64,000 nucleotides of DNA from Verrucomicrobiota bacterium (lineage in GTDB: Bacteria > Verrucomicrobiota > Verrucomicrobiia > Verrucomicrobiales > Verrucomicrobiaceae). The notes beneath the pieces were generated by a model, which saw only the letters and a list, made by a program, of their open reading frames with translations, made no database searches and was not told the origin of the DNA. The DNA lies in the NCBI GenBank assembly GCA_025360015.1, contig JANYCZ010000059.1, forward strand, positions 124,001 through 188,000, in the 5' to 3' direction. A program made the translations under genes and the position numbers. Below are positions 34,584 through 42,284 of this stretch, in pieces. The stretch's first letter is position 1. The number at the start of each line of letters is the position of its first letter.

Positions 34584-34612
34584 AGAATGGTTTCAGCGAC
34601 GTCCCTGTTCAA
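34584..34612 (-). promoter_or_regulatory. Putative creBC promoter
   Basis: On the minus strand TTGAAC (34612-34607), a 17-nt spacer and CATTCT (34589-34584) form a plausible sigma-70 promoter. The -35 box begins 7 nt after the cre-tag array, a natural position for an activator. About 80 nt separate it from the creB ATG. Confidence 0.45.
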
Positions 34613-34619
34613 AACAGCC

Positions 34620-34657
34620 ATGAAACCTTGATGAAGCGAAGATGAAATGCATGTGAA
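34620..34657 (-). promoter_or_regulatory. Fourfold cre-tag-like array upstream of creBC
   Basis: On the plus strand the boxes are ATGAA-N6-ATGAA-N6-ATGAA-N6-GTGAA at exact 11-bp steps. On the gene strand this reads TTCAC-N6-TTCAT-N6-TTCAT-N6-TTCAT, the half-site and spacing of the E. coli CreB tag TTCAC-N6-TTCAC, doubled. An equivalent array lies at 37268-37305. Confidence 0.8.
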
Positions 34658-34662
34658 AAAGC

Positions 34663-34693
34663 AAAGTACTCCAGAGCTTTAGCTCGCTCTGGA
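34663..34693. repeat. Family-2 palindrome
   Basis: AAAGTACTCCAGAGCTTTAG followed by CTCGCTCTGGA. It is part of the duplicated block upstream of creB. Confidence 0.8.
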
Positions 34694-34758
34694 GACCCCC
34701 CGCACGCCTTGCCTCAAATAAAATTCACCCATCACATCGCAGACCACAAACCACGTAT

Positions 34759-34786
34759 TGTAGTACCGGCTTCAGCCGGAATCTGG
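34759..34786. repeat. Family-3 palindrome
   Basis: TGTAGTACCGGCTTCAGCCG followed by GAATCTGG. The inner CCGGCTTCAGCCGG forms a short hairpin. The next 90 bp up to the creD stop contain no gene. Confidence 0.75.
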
Positions 34787-34881
34787 ACAGCGCGACCGAA
34801 CCCGTCACTAGAATGAGGAAAGCTTAAACGCAGAAAAATCAATCCAGTTCCTGCCTTCCTCATTCACATCAGTGCTTGGAC

Positions 34882-36066
34882 TCACGCCAGCCGTGGCGAA
34901 ACCGCCCCAAGCCTCTGACTCCAGTCCACCTTCGCCGTCAACGCCATCAAAACACCCAGCGTGACAATCCCACCCACCGTCAGCGTCAGTCCCGTCAGCC
35001 CTTTGAAGAAAAAGCTGTAGCTAAACAGCACCATATAAGCCGTCTGCGCCACGACCGCGACTCGGAACAAAAATTCTCCCGCAGCCGCGCGCAGATACCC
35101 ACACACCAGCATTAGCGATGCAGCAGCGGCAATCACAAAGCTCAGATGCACAGGCACCACATCCAGCATGTAGGAGAACAGCAGCGGAAAGGCAAAGAAA
35201 CCAGCGGCTAGGAAAAAGTAGTTCACCGGATGCAGCGACACACCGCGCGAAGTGGCCGTGATGATGATCACCACGAAGAACAGCAGCAGCGACAGCGGTG
35301 CATAGAAGGAGATCTGCGCGGCCACCGGTCCGGCATTGAGCTCACGCGGCATTTCCAGGCTGATGCCCGGCGCAGAAATGGCGTCTTCATATTTCCAGAT
35401 CAGCTCCATCCCTTTTTCAGTCGGCTTGCGATCCGTGGGTGAACTGATGGGAAAATTCACATCGGTAAAGTCGGTGTTAATGACGAGATTAAAATCGCGG
35501 ATGCGGCTGGCATCGGCAAAAGCATAGCCCCAAATATTCATACCACGACATTCGTAGCTGACGCTGATCGGAATGCTTTCCCCGGGCGCAAGCTGCACGC
35601 TGTCGGTGATCACCCCCTCCAGCGGCGCAGCCATCGAGCGGCGCGCAGAGGCCCCCTCGCCCAGAGTGAAGCGTATCTTGTCGAGCAGCGTGTTTCCAGC
35701 AGGCAGGGCAAAGCCAAGGTAGAGCGTCTGTGTGATGGCCGTCGTGTTGGTGAAAGTGTAGCCCCCTTCAAACTTCACGCTGTACGTGCGGTGCCAGAGC
35801 AGCCCCATTTTGACGGGCTGATAGGCGACCTGCACTTTGACATCACTCTTCGCTGGCTGAAGCACCAGCGTGGAACCGCTCGAGGCAGTGTAGCGTGCCA
35901 CAGGATGCTTCTGCACGAGCTGCGGCCCCCAGCGCCCGCTGACATCGTCTCCGGTTTGATAGCCCACCTGGGCGGTGCGCTGGGTGATGATGCCGCCAAG
36001 CAGCCACCAGGCGATGGTGGTGCAGACAAAGATAACAGCGATGGTGGTGAGATGAGTGAGTTTCAT
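34882..36066 (-). CDS. creD: CreD-like inner membrane protein
   Basis: A 394-aa protein with CreD topology: one N-terminal TM helix (TIAVIFVCTTIAWWLLGGI), a large periplasmic domain with DVSGRWGPQLVQKHPVA (compare WxGPQ...GP in E. coli CreD), then about six closely packed TM helices from ISFYAPLSLLLFFVVIII to the C-terminus. It is shorter than the E. coli protein (about 450 aa). Position next to creB and creC and the shared tag array support the name. In E. coli CreD is strongly induced by CreB and linked to envelope integrity and beta-lactam or colicin tolerance. Confidence 0.75.
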   Translation of the reverse strand: MKLTHLTTIAVIFVCTTIAWWLLGGIITQRTAQVGYQTGDDVSGRWGPQLVQKHPVARYTASSGSTLVLQPAKSDVKVQVAYQPVKMGLLWHRTYSVKFEGGYTFTNTTAITQTLYLGFALPAGNTLLDKIRFTLGEGASARRSMAAPLEGVITDSVQLAPGESIPISVSYECRGMNIWGYAFADASRIRDFNLVINTDFTDVNFPISSPTDRKPTEKGMELIWKYEDAISAPGISLEMPRELNAGPVAAQISFYAPLSLLLFFVVIIITATSRGVSLHPVNYFFLAAGFFAFPLLFSYMLDVVPVHLSFVIAAAASLMLVCGYLRAAAGEFLFRVAVVAQTAYMVLFSYSFFFKGLTGLTLTVGGIVTLGVLMALTAKVDWSQRLGAVSPRLA

Positions 36067-36101
36067 GGCAATGGTGAGTGAGGTTGAGATGTGTGGGGAA
36101 A

Positions 36102-37244
36102 TCAGTTCGTGGTGCGCTTGCGATAAGTGATGCGAGCCTGCGGTTGTTGATCGCGGCAGAGAGATTTGCGCAGGTGCAGGCCCGGCGCGGTAGCCTTGTC
36201 GGTGATGGGATCAACGTTGCCGCTGAAGCTGAGGTCGTAAGTGGCGGGAAGCTGCACATTCCAGTCGATCTGCTTCGCAAACAGCGCCGTCTGCGGCAGC
36301 GCAAGATCGAGCTCCCCCTCGGCAATCTGCAACGGAGCAAGCACTGCGGTGAAGGAGAGCTTCACCTCCGACTCCGCTCCATCAGTGGCGGGGTCATCGA
36401 GTGGAATTTCCACGCGATTGGCTTCACCAAGTGTGGGACGCACAGGATCCCCATTCACATGACACTGCAGCAGCTTGGCAGCCTCAGGCAGTTGCAGCAC
36501 CAGTTTGGCCGGGTGATCGTGGCGCACGGTGATCACGCCCTCCGTCAGTGCAGAGCCATCACGAACGACCTGTGTGGTGTATAGAGCGGTGGAGACGATG
36601 GCGTCATCCGTGAGACTGGCGCTGGGCGGCTGCACCGCCTTGCGTGCATCCTCAAATGCAAAGGTCACATCGCCACCCGCCGCTGGCAGCGCGGCGAGTC
36701 CCGCGCTGCTATAAGTCTCGGTCGTGGTTCCGTGTTGCAGCCGCAGCACTTTGCCCTCTGGCAGCTCTTTGATCGCAATCGAGGCGATGGGTGATGCGGC
36801 AAGATGCAGCGTGGTCCCCTGCCCCGCCTTGGCGAGCGCGAAGGTCAGCTTCACCCTCTGCGCCCCCGCTTTGTCCGTGATGAGGCAGAGATGATCATCC
36901 GCGACGACAAGGCGCGCGTCCTTGGGTTCCACGGTCAGCACCCCCGTGCCTGCACCCGCAAGAGGAACCGCATGCCAGGCGCCATCAAAGTTCTCGACCT
37001 GCATCTCAGCCGTGATTGAAGAAGCCCGAGGGTCCAACTGATACAGCGCAGAGACCAGCGCCGCCGGAACCGGTGGCGTTGGCTTGATCGCTGGCGGCGG
37101 CGGCTCCTTCGGCAGCGTCGCCGCGACGAGGCGCTTCAACTCGCCATAAGTAATTCGGACCTCGCTCTCATCGAGCGTGGCACTGGTGATAGACTGTGCC
37201 AGCAAAGCGCTGGTCCCGAGCAGGAGTAGAATGAGTGGTTTCAT
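36102..37244 (-). CDS. Secreted protein of the Cre locus, unknown function
   Basis: A 380-aa protein with a clear signal peptide (MKPLILLLLGTSALLAQS). The mature part begins with TSATLDESEVRITYGELKRL and a Pro-rich spacer (PKEPPPPAIKPTPPVP), followed by beta-rich sequence with repeated stretches such as DGAWHAVPLAGAGTGVLTVE and HDHPAKLVLQLPEAAKLLQC. I do not recognise the family. It lies 35 nt upstream of creD in one operon, directly behind the second cre-tag array, so it should be among the most strongly CreB-controlled genes here. A GTG two codons upstream is an alternative start. Confidence 0.72.
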   Translation of the reverse strand: MKPLILLLLGTSALLAQSITSATLDESEVRITYGELKRLVAATLPKEPPPPAIKPTPPVPAALVSALYQLDPRASSITAEMQVENFDGAWHAVPLAGAGTGVLTVEPKDARLVVADDHLCLITDKAGAQRVKLTFALAKAGQGTTLHLAASPIASIAIKELPEGKVLRLQHGTTTETYSSAGLAALPAAGGDVTFAFEDARKAVQPPSASLTDDAIVSTALYTTQVVRDGSALTEGVITVRHDHPAKLVLQLPEAAKLLQCHVNGDPVRPTLGEANRVEIPLDDPATDGAESEVKLSFTAVLAPLQIAEGELDLALPQTALFAKQIDWNVQLPATYDLSFSGNVDPITDKATAPGLHLRKSLCRDQQPQARITYRKRTTN

Positions 37245-37432
37245 CGACACCCAAACTCAAAAGCAGCGTGAAACCTTGATGAACCCAGAATGAAATGACG
37301 GTGAAAAAATAAAGCCTCCAGAGCTTCAGTTCGTTCTGAAAACTCTCGCCCACCATGCCACAAACAAACACCCCCATCACATCGCAGACCACAAACCACG
37401 TAATGTAGTACCGGCATCAGCCGGTTCCGGCC
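37229..37432. repeat. Duplicated regulatory block, copy 2
   Basis: The partner of 34585-34787, offset by about 2646 bp. It contains array 2, a diverged family-2 palindrome (37309-37341) and a family-3 palindrome (37404-37430), with a near-identical 45-bp segment containing CACATCGCAGACCACAAACC between them. Confidence 0.75.
37268..37305 (-). promoter_or_regulatory. Fourfold cre-tag-like array upstream of the secreted protein and creD
   Basis: On the plus strand the boxes are GTGAA-N6-ATGAA-N6-ATGAA-N6-GTGAA at exact 11-bp steps. On the gene strand they read TTCAC-N6-TTCAT-N6-TTCAT-N6-TTCAC. The array ends 23 nt before the start codon, closer than in the creB copy. Confidence 0.8.
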
Positions 37433-37558
37433 CGCGCCACCAAAACCAACTCCCACTCCAGAACAGTCCAGCAGGTTGAACCCTCATTCCACAAATTCGC
37501 ATTCACCCCAAAGGAAGCCGCATCCCATCAGCGTTGGTCTCCCCTCTCCTCATCCGTC

Positions 37559-39988
37559 ATGCCAAGACTCATCCTGCCCCTCCTCCTTTGCACCAGCATT
37601 CTCAATGCCGTCGAAGTACCAACAGCCTTGCGTGACCAAGTCCTGCCCGACGCCGCCCACCTCCTGGACGGTCAAGGCCGTGACAACGGCGTGCGCTTTG
37701 TCGATCTCAACGGCGATGGCCACGAAGACATCGTGCTTTCCAACACCCGCGAATACGGCGTGTTCCTCTTTGTACCAAAGGAGCGGGCCAAAAAGAATCT
37801 GCAATGGAACGAAGGCTGGTCCCAGGTGATGCGCGAAGGCAAGTCGGGCGATGCCAACAGTCTCCCGCTCATCGTGCGCGCGGACGGCAGCGATACTGGC
37901 GTCTCCTTTCATGATGCCGCCATGTGGAGCTCAACAACGAAGCAACGCATTCCCTATACCGAACTTCTGAAAGTTCCCGGCCACGCCCCGAAGTCGCCAC
38001 AGGAATCCCTCAAGGCGCTGCACGTTAAGCCCGGCTTTGAAGCCATGCTGGTGGCGGCCGAACCCCTCGTACAAGATCCCGTCTTCATCGACTGGGATGC
38101 GAAAGGCCGCATGTGGGTCGTTGAAATGGGCGACTACCCCTTTGCCCCCGGCGAAAAGACGAAGGATGGCAGCGTGGGACAGGACAAGGTTTCCGCACTG
38201 CAAGCAGGCCGCGTGAAAATTCTCGAAGACACGAATGGCGATGGTGTGTACGACAAGTCCACCTTGTTCCTCGACGGCCTCAAGCATCCCACCGGCCTCG
38301 CACCCTGGAAGAACGGCGTCTTCATCGCCAACATTCCCGACATCTTCTACGCCGAAGACACCGATGGCGACGGCAAATTCGACAAACGCGAAACCTGGTA
38401 CACCGGCTTCACCGCCGGCAATCCGCAGCATCTGGTGAACGGCTTCTGCTGGGGGCTGGACGGCTGGTTCTACGGTGCGAATGGCGACAGCGGCGGCGAC
38501 ATCATCTGCGTGAAGACCGGCAAAAAGATCACCTTGGGCACGAACGACTTCCGCTTCAATCCACGCACCGGGGAGTTCGCGCTGGAAGGCGGTCGCAGCC
38601 AGTATGGCAAGTGGCGCGATGATTTCGGCAACTGGTTTGGCAACAACAACAGCACCATCGGCTGGCACTACTGGCTGCCATTTCGTTATCTCGAACGCCA
38701 TCCCGAAGTCATCTCGAAATCCATTCGCAGCGACATGAATGCGGAGAAGCGCATCTACCCCGCAAGCCCGCCCGTGCGCCGTTTCAATCAGGGCAGCGCC
38801 ATCAACACCCTGACCTCCGGCTGCTCGCCCATGCCCTTCCGCGACACCACCTTCGGCACCGATGGCGAGCACGTCATGTTCATCTGCGAACCCGCCAACA
38901 ATCTGGTGCACCGCGAAGTGCTGAACTATGATGCCGGCACCATCACCAGCCATCGCCACCCAGACGATACCGAAAGCGAGTTCATCGCCAGCGAAGACAC
39001 CTGGTTCCGGCCCAGCATGGCACGCACCGGCCCGGATGGAGCGCTGTATGTGGTGGACATGTACCGCCTCGTCTTGGAACACCCGGAATGGATTCCTGCT
39101 GAGATCGCACGCGGCCTGGATCTGCGCGCAGGTGAAGATCGCGGGAGAATCTACCGCATCAGCAAAACAGGCTCGATTAAGTCCGTCACTCCACCAATGG
39201 CCTCCTCCAATGGCTGGATGCGTGACACCGCCCAGCGTTTGTTGATTGAGCGAAATGAAACCTCAGCAGTGCCAGAATTGAAAAAGCTTCTAGCCGCAGC
39301 ACCTCCGGTACGAATCCAGGCCGCATTCACGCTGATGCAACTCGGTGGCATGAGCGCCGATGAAGTGTTTGCCTTGATCCAGCCGCTGGCTCCGCAGGTG
39401 CGTGCCGGTGCCTTGACGGCGACAGAATCGAAGTCAGATGCGGTGTTCAATGAGGCTGAAAAGGCGTTGTTAAATCAGGCACCGCACGAAGTGCCTGCCA
39501 AGGTGGTGATGCCGGTGATCACAAACCACAATCCGAACCGGCAGAAGGTCGTCGGTCAGTATGTGGCGGAGGTGGCCAAACTCAGCGGCGATGCAAAGCG
39601 TGGTGCCGCCGTGTTTCAGAAGGCATGCATGGTCTGCCACAAGGTGCGTGATCTGGGCGTGGAAGTAGGCCCCGATCTGACCACCGTGGCCACCAAGCCA
39701 CGCGAGCAGCTCATCGAAGCCATCTTCGATCCCAATCGCGCCGTGGAGCAGCGCAATGCGGCCACACGCGTGACAAGGCAAGACCAGACGCTGGTCGTCG
39801 GTCAGCTCGTCGCCGAAACACCGGGCAACATCACCCTCCGCCTGCCCGGCGGTGCTGACATCGTTGTTCTGCGCAGCGACATCCACGAACTCAAAACCCT
39901 GACAACCTCCCTCATGCCCGAAGGATTGGAGAGCGTGCTCACCGCCCAGGATGTGGCCGATGTGCTCGCATTCATCTGCAGCAAGTAA
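37559..39988 (+). CDS. PVC-type heme-binding CxxCH protein (membrane-bound dehydrogenase domain)
   Basis: An 809-aa secreted protein. It has a signal peptide (PRLILPLLLCTSILNA), a VCBS/FG-GAP-like element (VRFVDLNGDGHEDIVLSN), a glucose/sorbosone dehydrogenase-type propeller (FIDWDAKGRMWVVEMGDYPF, VKILEDTNGDGVYDKSTLFLDGL, EDTDGDGKFDKRETW), a HEAT-like region and a C-terminal cytochrome c domain with CMVCH near 690. The Asp-rich DTNGDG and DTDGDG loops probably bind calcium. Family members are abundant in planctomycetes and verrucomicrobia and are thought to oxidise sugars. It appears monocistronic. Confidence 0.92.
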   Translation: MPRLILPLLLCTSILNAVEVPTALRDQVLPDAAHLLDGQGRDNGVRFVDLNGDGHEDIVLSNTREYGVFLFVPKERAKKNLQWNEGWSQVMREGKSGDANSLPLIVRADGSDTGVSFHDAAMWSSTTKQRIPYTELLKVPGHAPKSPQESLKALHVKPGFEAMLVAAEPLVQDPVFIDWDAKGRMWVVEMGDYPFAPGEKTKDGSVGQDKVSALQAGRVKILEDTNGDGVYDKSTLFLDGLKHPTGLAPWKNGVFIANIPDIFYAEDTDGDGKFDKRETWYTGFTAGNPQHLVNGFCWGLDGWFYGANGDSGGDIICVKTGKKITLGTNDFRFNPRTGEFALEGGRSQYGKWRDDFGNWFGNNNSTIGWHYWLPFRYLERHPEVISKSIRSDMNAEKRIYPASPPVRRFNQGSAINTLTSGCSPMPFRDTTFGTDGEHVMFICEPANNLVHREVLNYDAGTITSHRHPDDTESEFIASEDTWFRPSMARTGPDGALYVVDMYRLVLEHPEWIPAEIARGLDLRAGEDRGRIYRISKTGSIKSVTPPMASSNGWMRDTAQRLLIERNETSAVPELKKLLAAAPPVRIQAAFTLMQLGGMSADEVFALIQPLAPQVRAGALTATESKSDAVFNEAEKALLNQAPHEVPAKVVMPVITNHNPNRQKVVGQYVAEVAKLSGDAKRGAAVFQKACMVCHKVRDLGVEVGPDLTTVATKPREQLIEAIFDPNRAVEQRNAATRVTRQDQTLVVGQLVAETPGNITLRLPGGADIVVLRSDIHELKTLTTSLMPEGLESVLTAQDVADVLAFICSK

Positions 39989-40035
39989 AGCAGTCCTCAG
40001 GCCAAGGTGTCGGGCGGCGAAGCCCCTTTCCACCG

Positions 40036-41259
40036 CTACTTCACATCACGCCACAGCCAGCGCAGCGCCTCGGGCAGGTTCGGCGCCATGCCTTTGCTGC
40101 CGTGGAAGCACGGCGTCCAGTCGATGCGGAAGTCGTAGTCCTTGTACTTCAGCGCCGCAGCCATCTGCTTGTTGGCGATGGGCCAGTTGCCAAATTTGTT
40201 GTCGAGATCGTTTTCGCCATCGAGCAGGTACAGGCGGATGGGTTTGCGCTCCGCGAGGCGGATGAGCGAGGGATACACATGCCCGCCTTTCAGATCGACG
40301 AAGGACCCGACCCAGGAGAGGACTTTGCGAAATTTGTCCGGCCGCTCCCACGCGACCGTGAAGGAGCAGATGCCGCCGGAGGACCCGCCTGCAATGGCCC
40401 AGGCTTCAGGCTGCGGGCGAAACTGGGTCTGATAGCGCTTTTCAACTTCAGGCAGGATCTCGTTGATCAAAAAGCGCGAATAGGCATCGCCCACGGAGTC
40501 GTACTCAAAGCCACGATTGGCCGCCTTCTCACCGGCTTTTTGCTTCGTCATGCGCCCCGGATCAATGAAGACGCCCACCGTGCGTGGCATCTCCTTTTTG
40601 TGGATGAGATTGTCAAAGACCACGGAGGCACGCATGCTCCCATTGGGATCAACGTGGCGCGAGCCATCCTGCCAGACCATGAGGCAGGTTTCCTCGCCAG
40701 CTTTGAAATCTGCCGGCAGATAGACGGTCACATCGCGCACGGTATCAGGGAAGACCTTGCTCGTATTCCATTCAAACTTCTCCAGCCTGCCCTTTGGCAC
40801 GTCCTTCTGCGGCAGGCTGTCGGCGGTGTATTCAAAATACTCCACATGCACAGTGCCGGCCATGTGCGGCATGCCTTCCGATTCCACTCGGTAGCCGGTT
40901 TCGCTAAAGTTGGGCATGTCAGTGACGAGTACCTGCAGGCCGTCATCGCCCAGCGCTGTCATCTCGCCAATCAAAGTACCATCCTGCTGCACGACACGCG
41001 CCGGCTTGGGATCGATGATGGCCCAGGCGACCGTGGTGGCCTCGATCTTCGCGGCGCCCCTGCCCTGCGTCAGCTTTTGCCGGCCAAAGAGCCGCACGAC
41101 CTGATCATGCAATGTCGCTTTTTGCACCTCTGATTGCGATGCTTTTTTCAAGCCCTCACCAATCTGCCTGGGGGTGATGGGCGGCTGTGCACCCGGCTTG
41201 TTTTGTGCAGCACTGAAAGTGACGATGAAGAAAAGCGACGAAAGGAGGGCAAGGCGCAT
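40036..41259 (-). CDS. Secreted esterase (enterochelin esterase / esterase D family)
   Basis: A 407-aa protein with signal peptide RLALLSSLFFIVTFSAAQ. An N-terminal beta domain (about 90-190) resembles the CBM48-like domain of enterochelin esterases (ATTVAWAIIDPKPARVV, FEYTADSLPQKDVPKG). The alpha/beta hydrolase part shows VTVYLPADFKAGEETCLMVW, nucleophile AIAGGSSGGICSF, DGENDLDN and a final His in TPCFHGSKGM. The start at 41259 is chosen by the signal peptide; the open frame extends 86 codons upstream through a REP. The substrate is unknown; hemicellulose esters are common for this group. Confidence 0.85.
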   Translation of the reverse strand: MRLALLSSLFFIVTFSAAQNKPGAQPPITPRQIGEGLKKASQSEVQKATLHDQVVRLFGRQKLTQGRGAAKIEATTVAWAIIDPKPARVVQQDGTLIGEMTALGDDGLQVLVTDMPNFSETGYRVESEGMPHMAGTVHVEYFEYTADSLPQKDVPKGRLEKFEWNTSKVFPDTVRDVTVYLPADFKAGEETCLMVWQDGSRHVDPNGSMRASVVFDNLIHKKEMPRTVGVFIDPGRMTKQKAGEKAANRGFEYDSVGDAYSRFLINEILPEVEKRYQTQFRPQPEAWAIAGGSSGGICSFTVAWERPDKFRKVLSWVGSFVDLKGGHVYPSLIRLAERKPIRLYLLDGENDLDNKFGNWPIANKQMAAALKYKDYDFRIDWTPCFHGSKGMAPNLPEALRWLWRDVK

Positions 41260-41327
41260 GAATGCGGGCTCTAACGCCAGCTTGAGACAAAGAATATCGT
41301 AGATTTCCCCGCGCTGCAGATTTCGCA

Positions 41328-41357
41328 CCAAGGTGCCGGGGTCTCCGACCCCGTCCG
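41328..41357. repeat. Family-1 REP palindrome
   Basis: CCAAGGTGCCGGGGTCTCC followed by GACCCCGTCCGG, between the 3D-domain lipoprotein and the esterase gene. A degenerate inverted half (ACGGGGTCAAAGCCCC) follows near 41386. Confidence 0.8.
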
Positions 41358-41420
41358 GTTCTGGATGGCTCTTTACACCAAAGTCTAAAACGGGGTCAAA
41401 GCCCCCCCGACTCCCCTGTG

Positions 41421-42140
41421 TTACAGCGCCGCAGTAAACGGCATCCTGCCAGTAGGGGTTCTTGCGGTGCGCAGTCGCGCCTCGATGCCCTCCATCATGG
41501 CGCGGACGTGGCGCCATTTCGTGCGGTCGCGCATGAGCTCCATGCTCCTTTCATACGATCCCCATTTGATGACTTCGATGTCCACATGACGCACGCCCCA
41601 GGTGTCCATCATGGTGCGGCTGGGCTTGTACAAATCGATGGTGCCAGTGCCAACCAAGGCGCTGCCATAGTCATCGACCACATAGGTAACTCCGGGCTGC
41701 CCCGCGATGCGGAACTGCGTGCCGACCGGAAAGCGCGACCAGTCTGCCGCAGCACTGCGCACGCTGCCAAATCTCAAATTCGTACCGATTGCGTTCTTCA
41801 CTCCATAGACAATGTGATCACTCTCATCGTGCGTATAGGCAGTCGTCCGCACGCGCATCTGAGAATTGCGATGCAAATTTGTACCCGCAAGCATCACTGG
41901 AACTCTTGGGTCATCCAGGACGAACGTGTAGCGCTTGATCGCGCTTGGGCGGAAGGGCACCCCAGTCGCCAAAGCCTTGCGCACCTCGTATTTGACGCCT
42001 GTTTGCAAAGGGGTGACAGCGCTTTTACTCCGCATCTCTTTCCAGTAGGTCAGCAGCGACTGCTTGGGCAGAGCGCAGGCGGAAAGTGTGGTCAGCAAGA
42101 CACCGCAGAGGCCAGAGGTGATCAAACGTGAGTTGTACAT
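41421..42140 (-). CDS. 3D-domain lipoprotein
   Basis: A 239-aa lipoprotein. The signal is ITSGLCGVLLTTLSACAL with lipobox LSAC. The C-terminal half has the 3D domain named for its three aspartates: TYVVDDYGSALVGTGTIDLY and then DTWGVRHVDIEVIKWG. Such domains occur in MltA- and Rpf/YabE-type peptidoglycan enzymes, so a cell-wall lytic role is likely, but the catalytic N-terminal MltA part is not evident. An upstream in-frame ATG at 42194 is less likely because the lipoprotein signal starts at 42140. Confidence 0.75.
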   Translation of the reverse strand: MYNSRLITSGLCGVLLTTLSACALPKQSLLTYWKEMRSKSAVTPLQTGVKYEVRKALATGVPFRPSAIKRYTFVLDDPRVPVMLAGTNLHRNSQMRVRTTAYTHDESDHIVYGVKNAIGTNLRFGSVRSAAADWSRFPVGTQFRIAGQPGVTYVVDDYGSALVGTGTIDLYKPSRTMMDTWGVRHVDIEVIKWGSYERSMELMRDRTKWRHVRAMMEGIEARLRTARTPTGRMPFTAAL

Positions 42141-42284
42141 GGCGATATTTTTGTAATTACAAACAAATCTGCCATAAATCTTAGACATCTTCAATATAAA
42201 AAGAATAATTTACATATTTGTGAAGTTTAACATAACTTAATAACCCGCATTTCAACTCCTCTACTCCCCTCCCCGTAAAATCGG
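42141..42284. promoter_or_regulatory. AT-rich intergenic region
   Basis: About 140 bp much richer in A/T than the rest (for example ATATAAAAAGAATAATTTAC), between rarA and the 3D lipoprotein gene. It probably carries the lipoprotein promoter on the minus strand. Confidence 0.4.

Larger units (their letters stand above)
34585..34787. repeat. Duplicated regulatory block, copy 1
   Basis: About 200 bp that align with 37229-37432 in the same orientation. Shared parts in order are GTCG(C/A)TGAAACCA, the four-box array, a family-2 palindrome, the near-identical CACATCGCAGACCACAAACC region and a family-3 palindrome. Confidence 0.75.

Noticed and set aside
34502-34621. The creB start at 34621
   Set aside because: It would place the start codon inside the tag array and upstream of the likely promoter; the receiver domain begins at 34501.
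37228-37260. A -35/-10 promoter 7 nt after the second tag array, as for creB
   Set aside because: The matching hexamers are 21 nt apart and the -10 would lie inside the coding sequence, so no promoter is assigned there.
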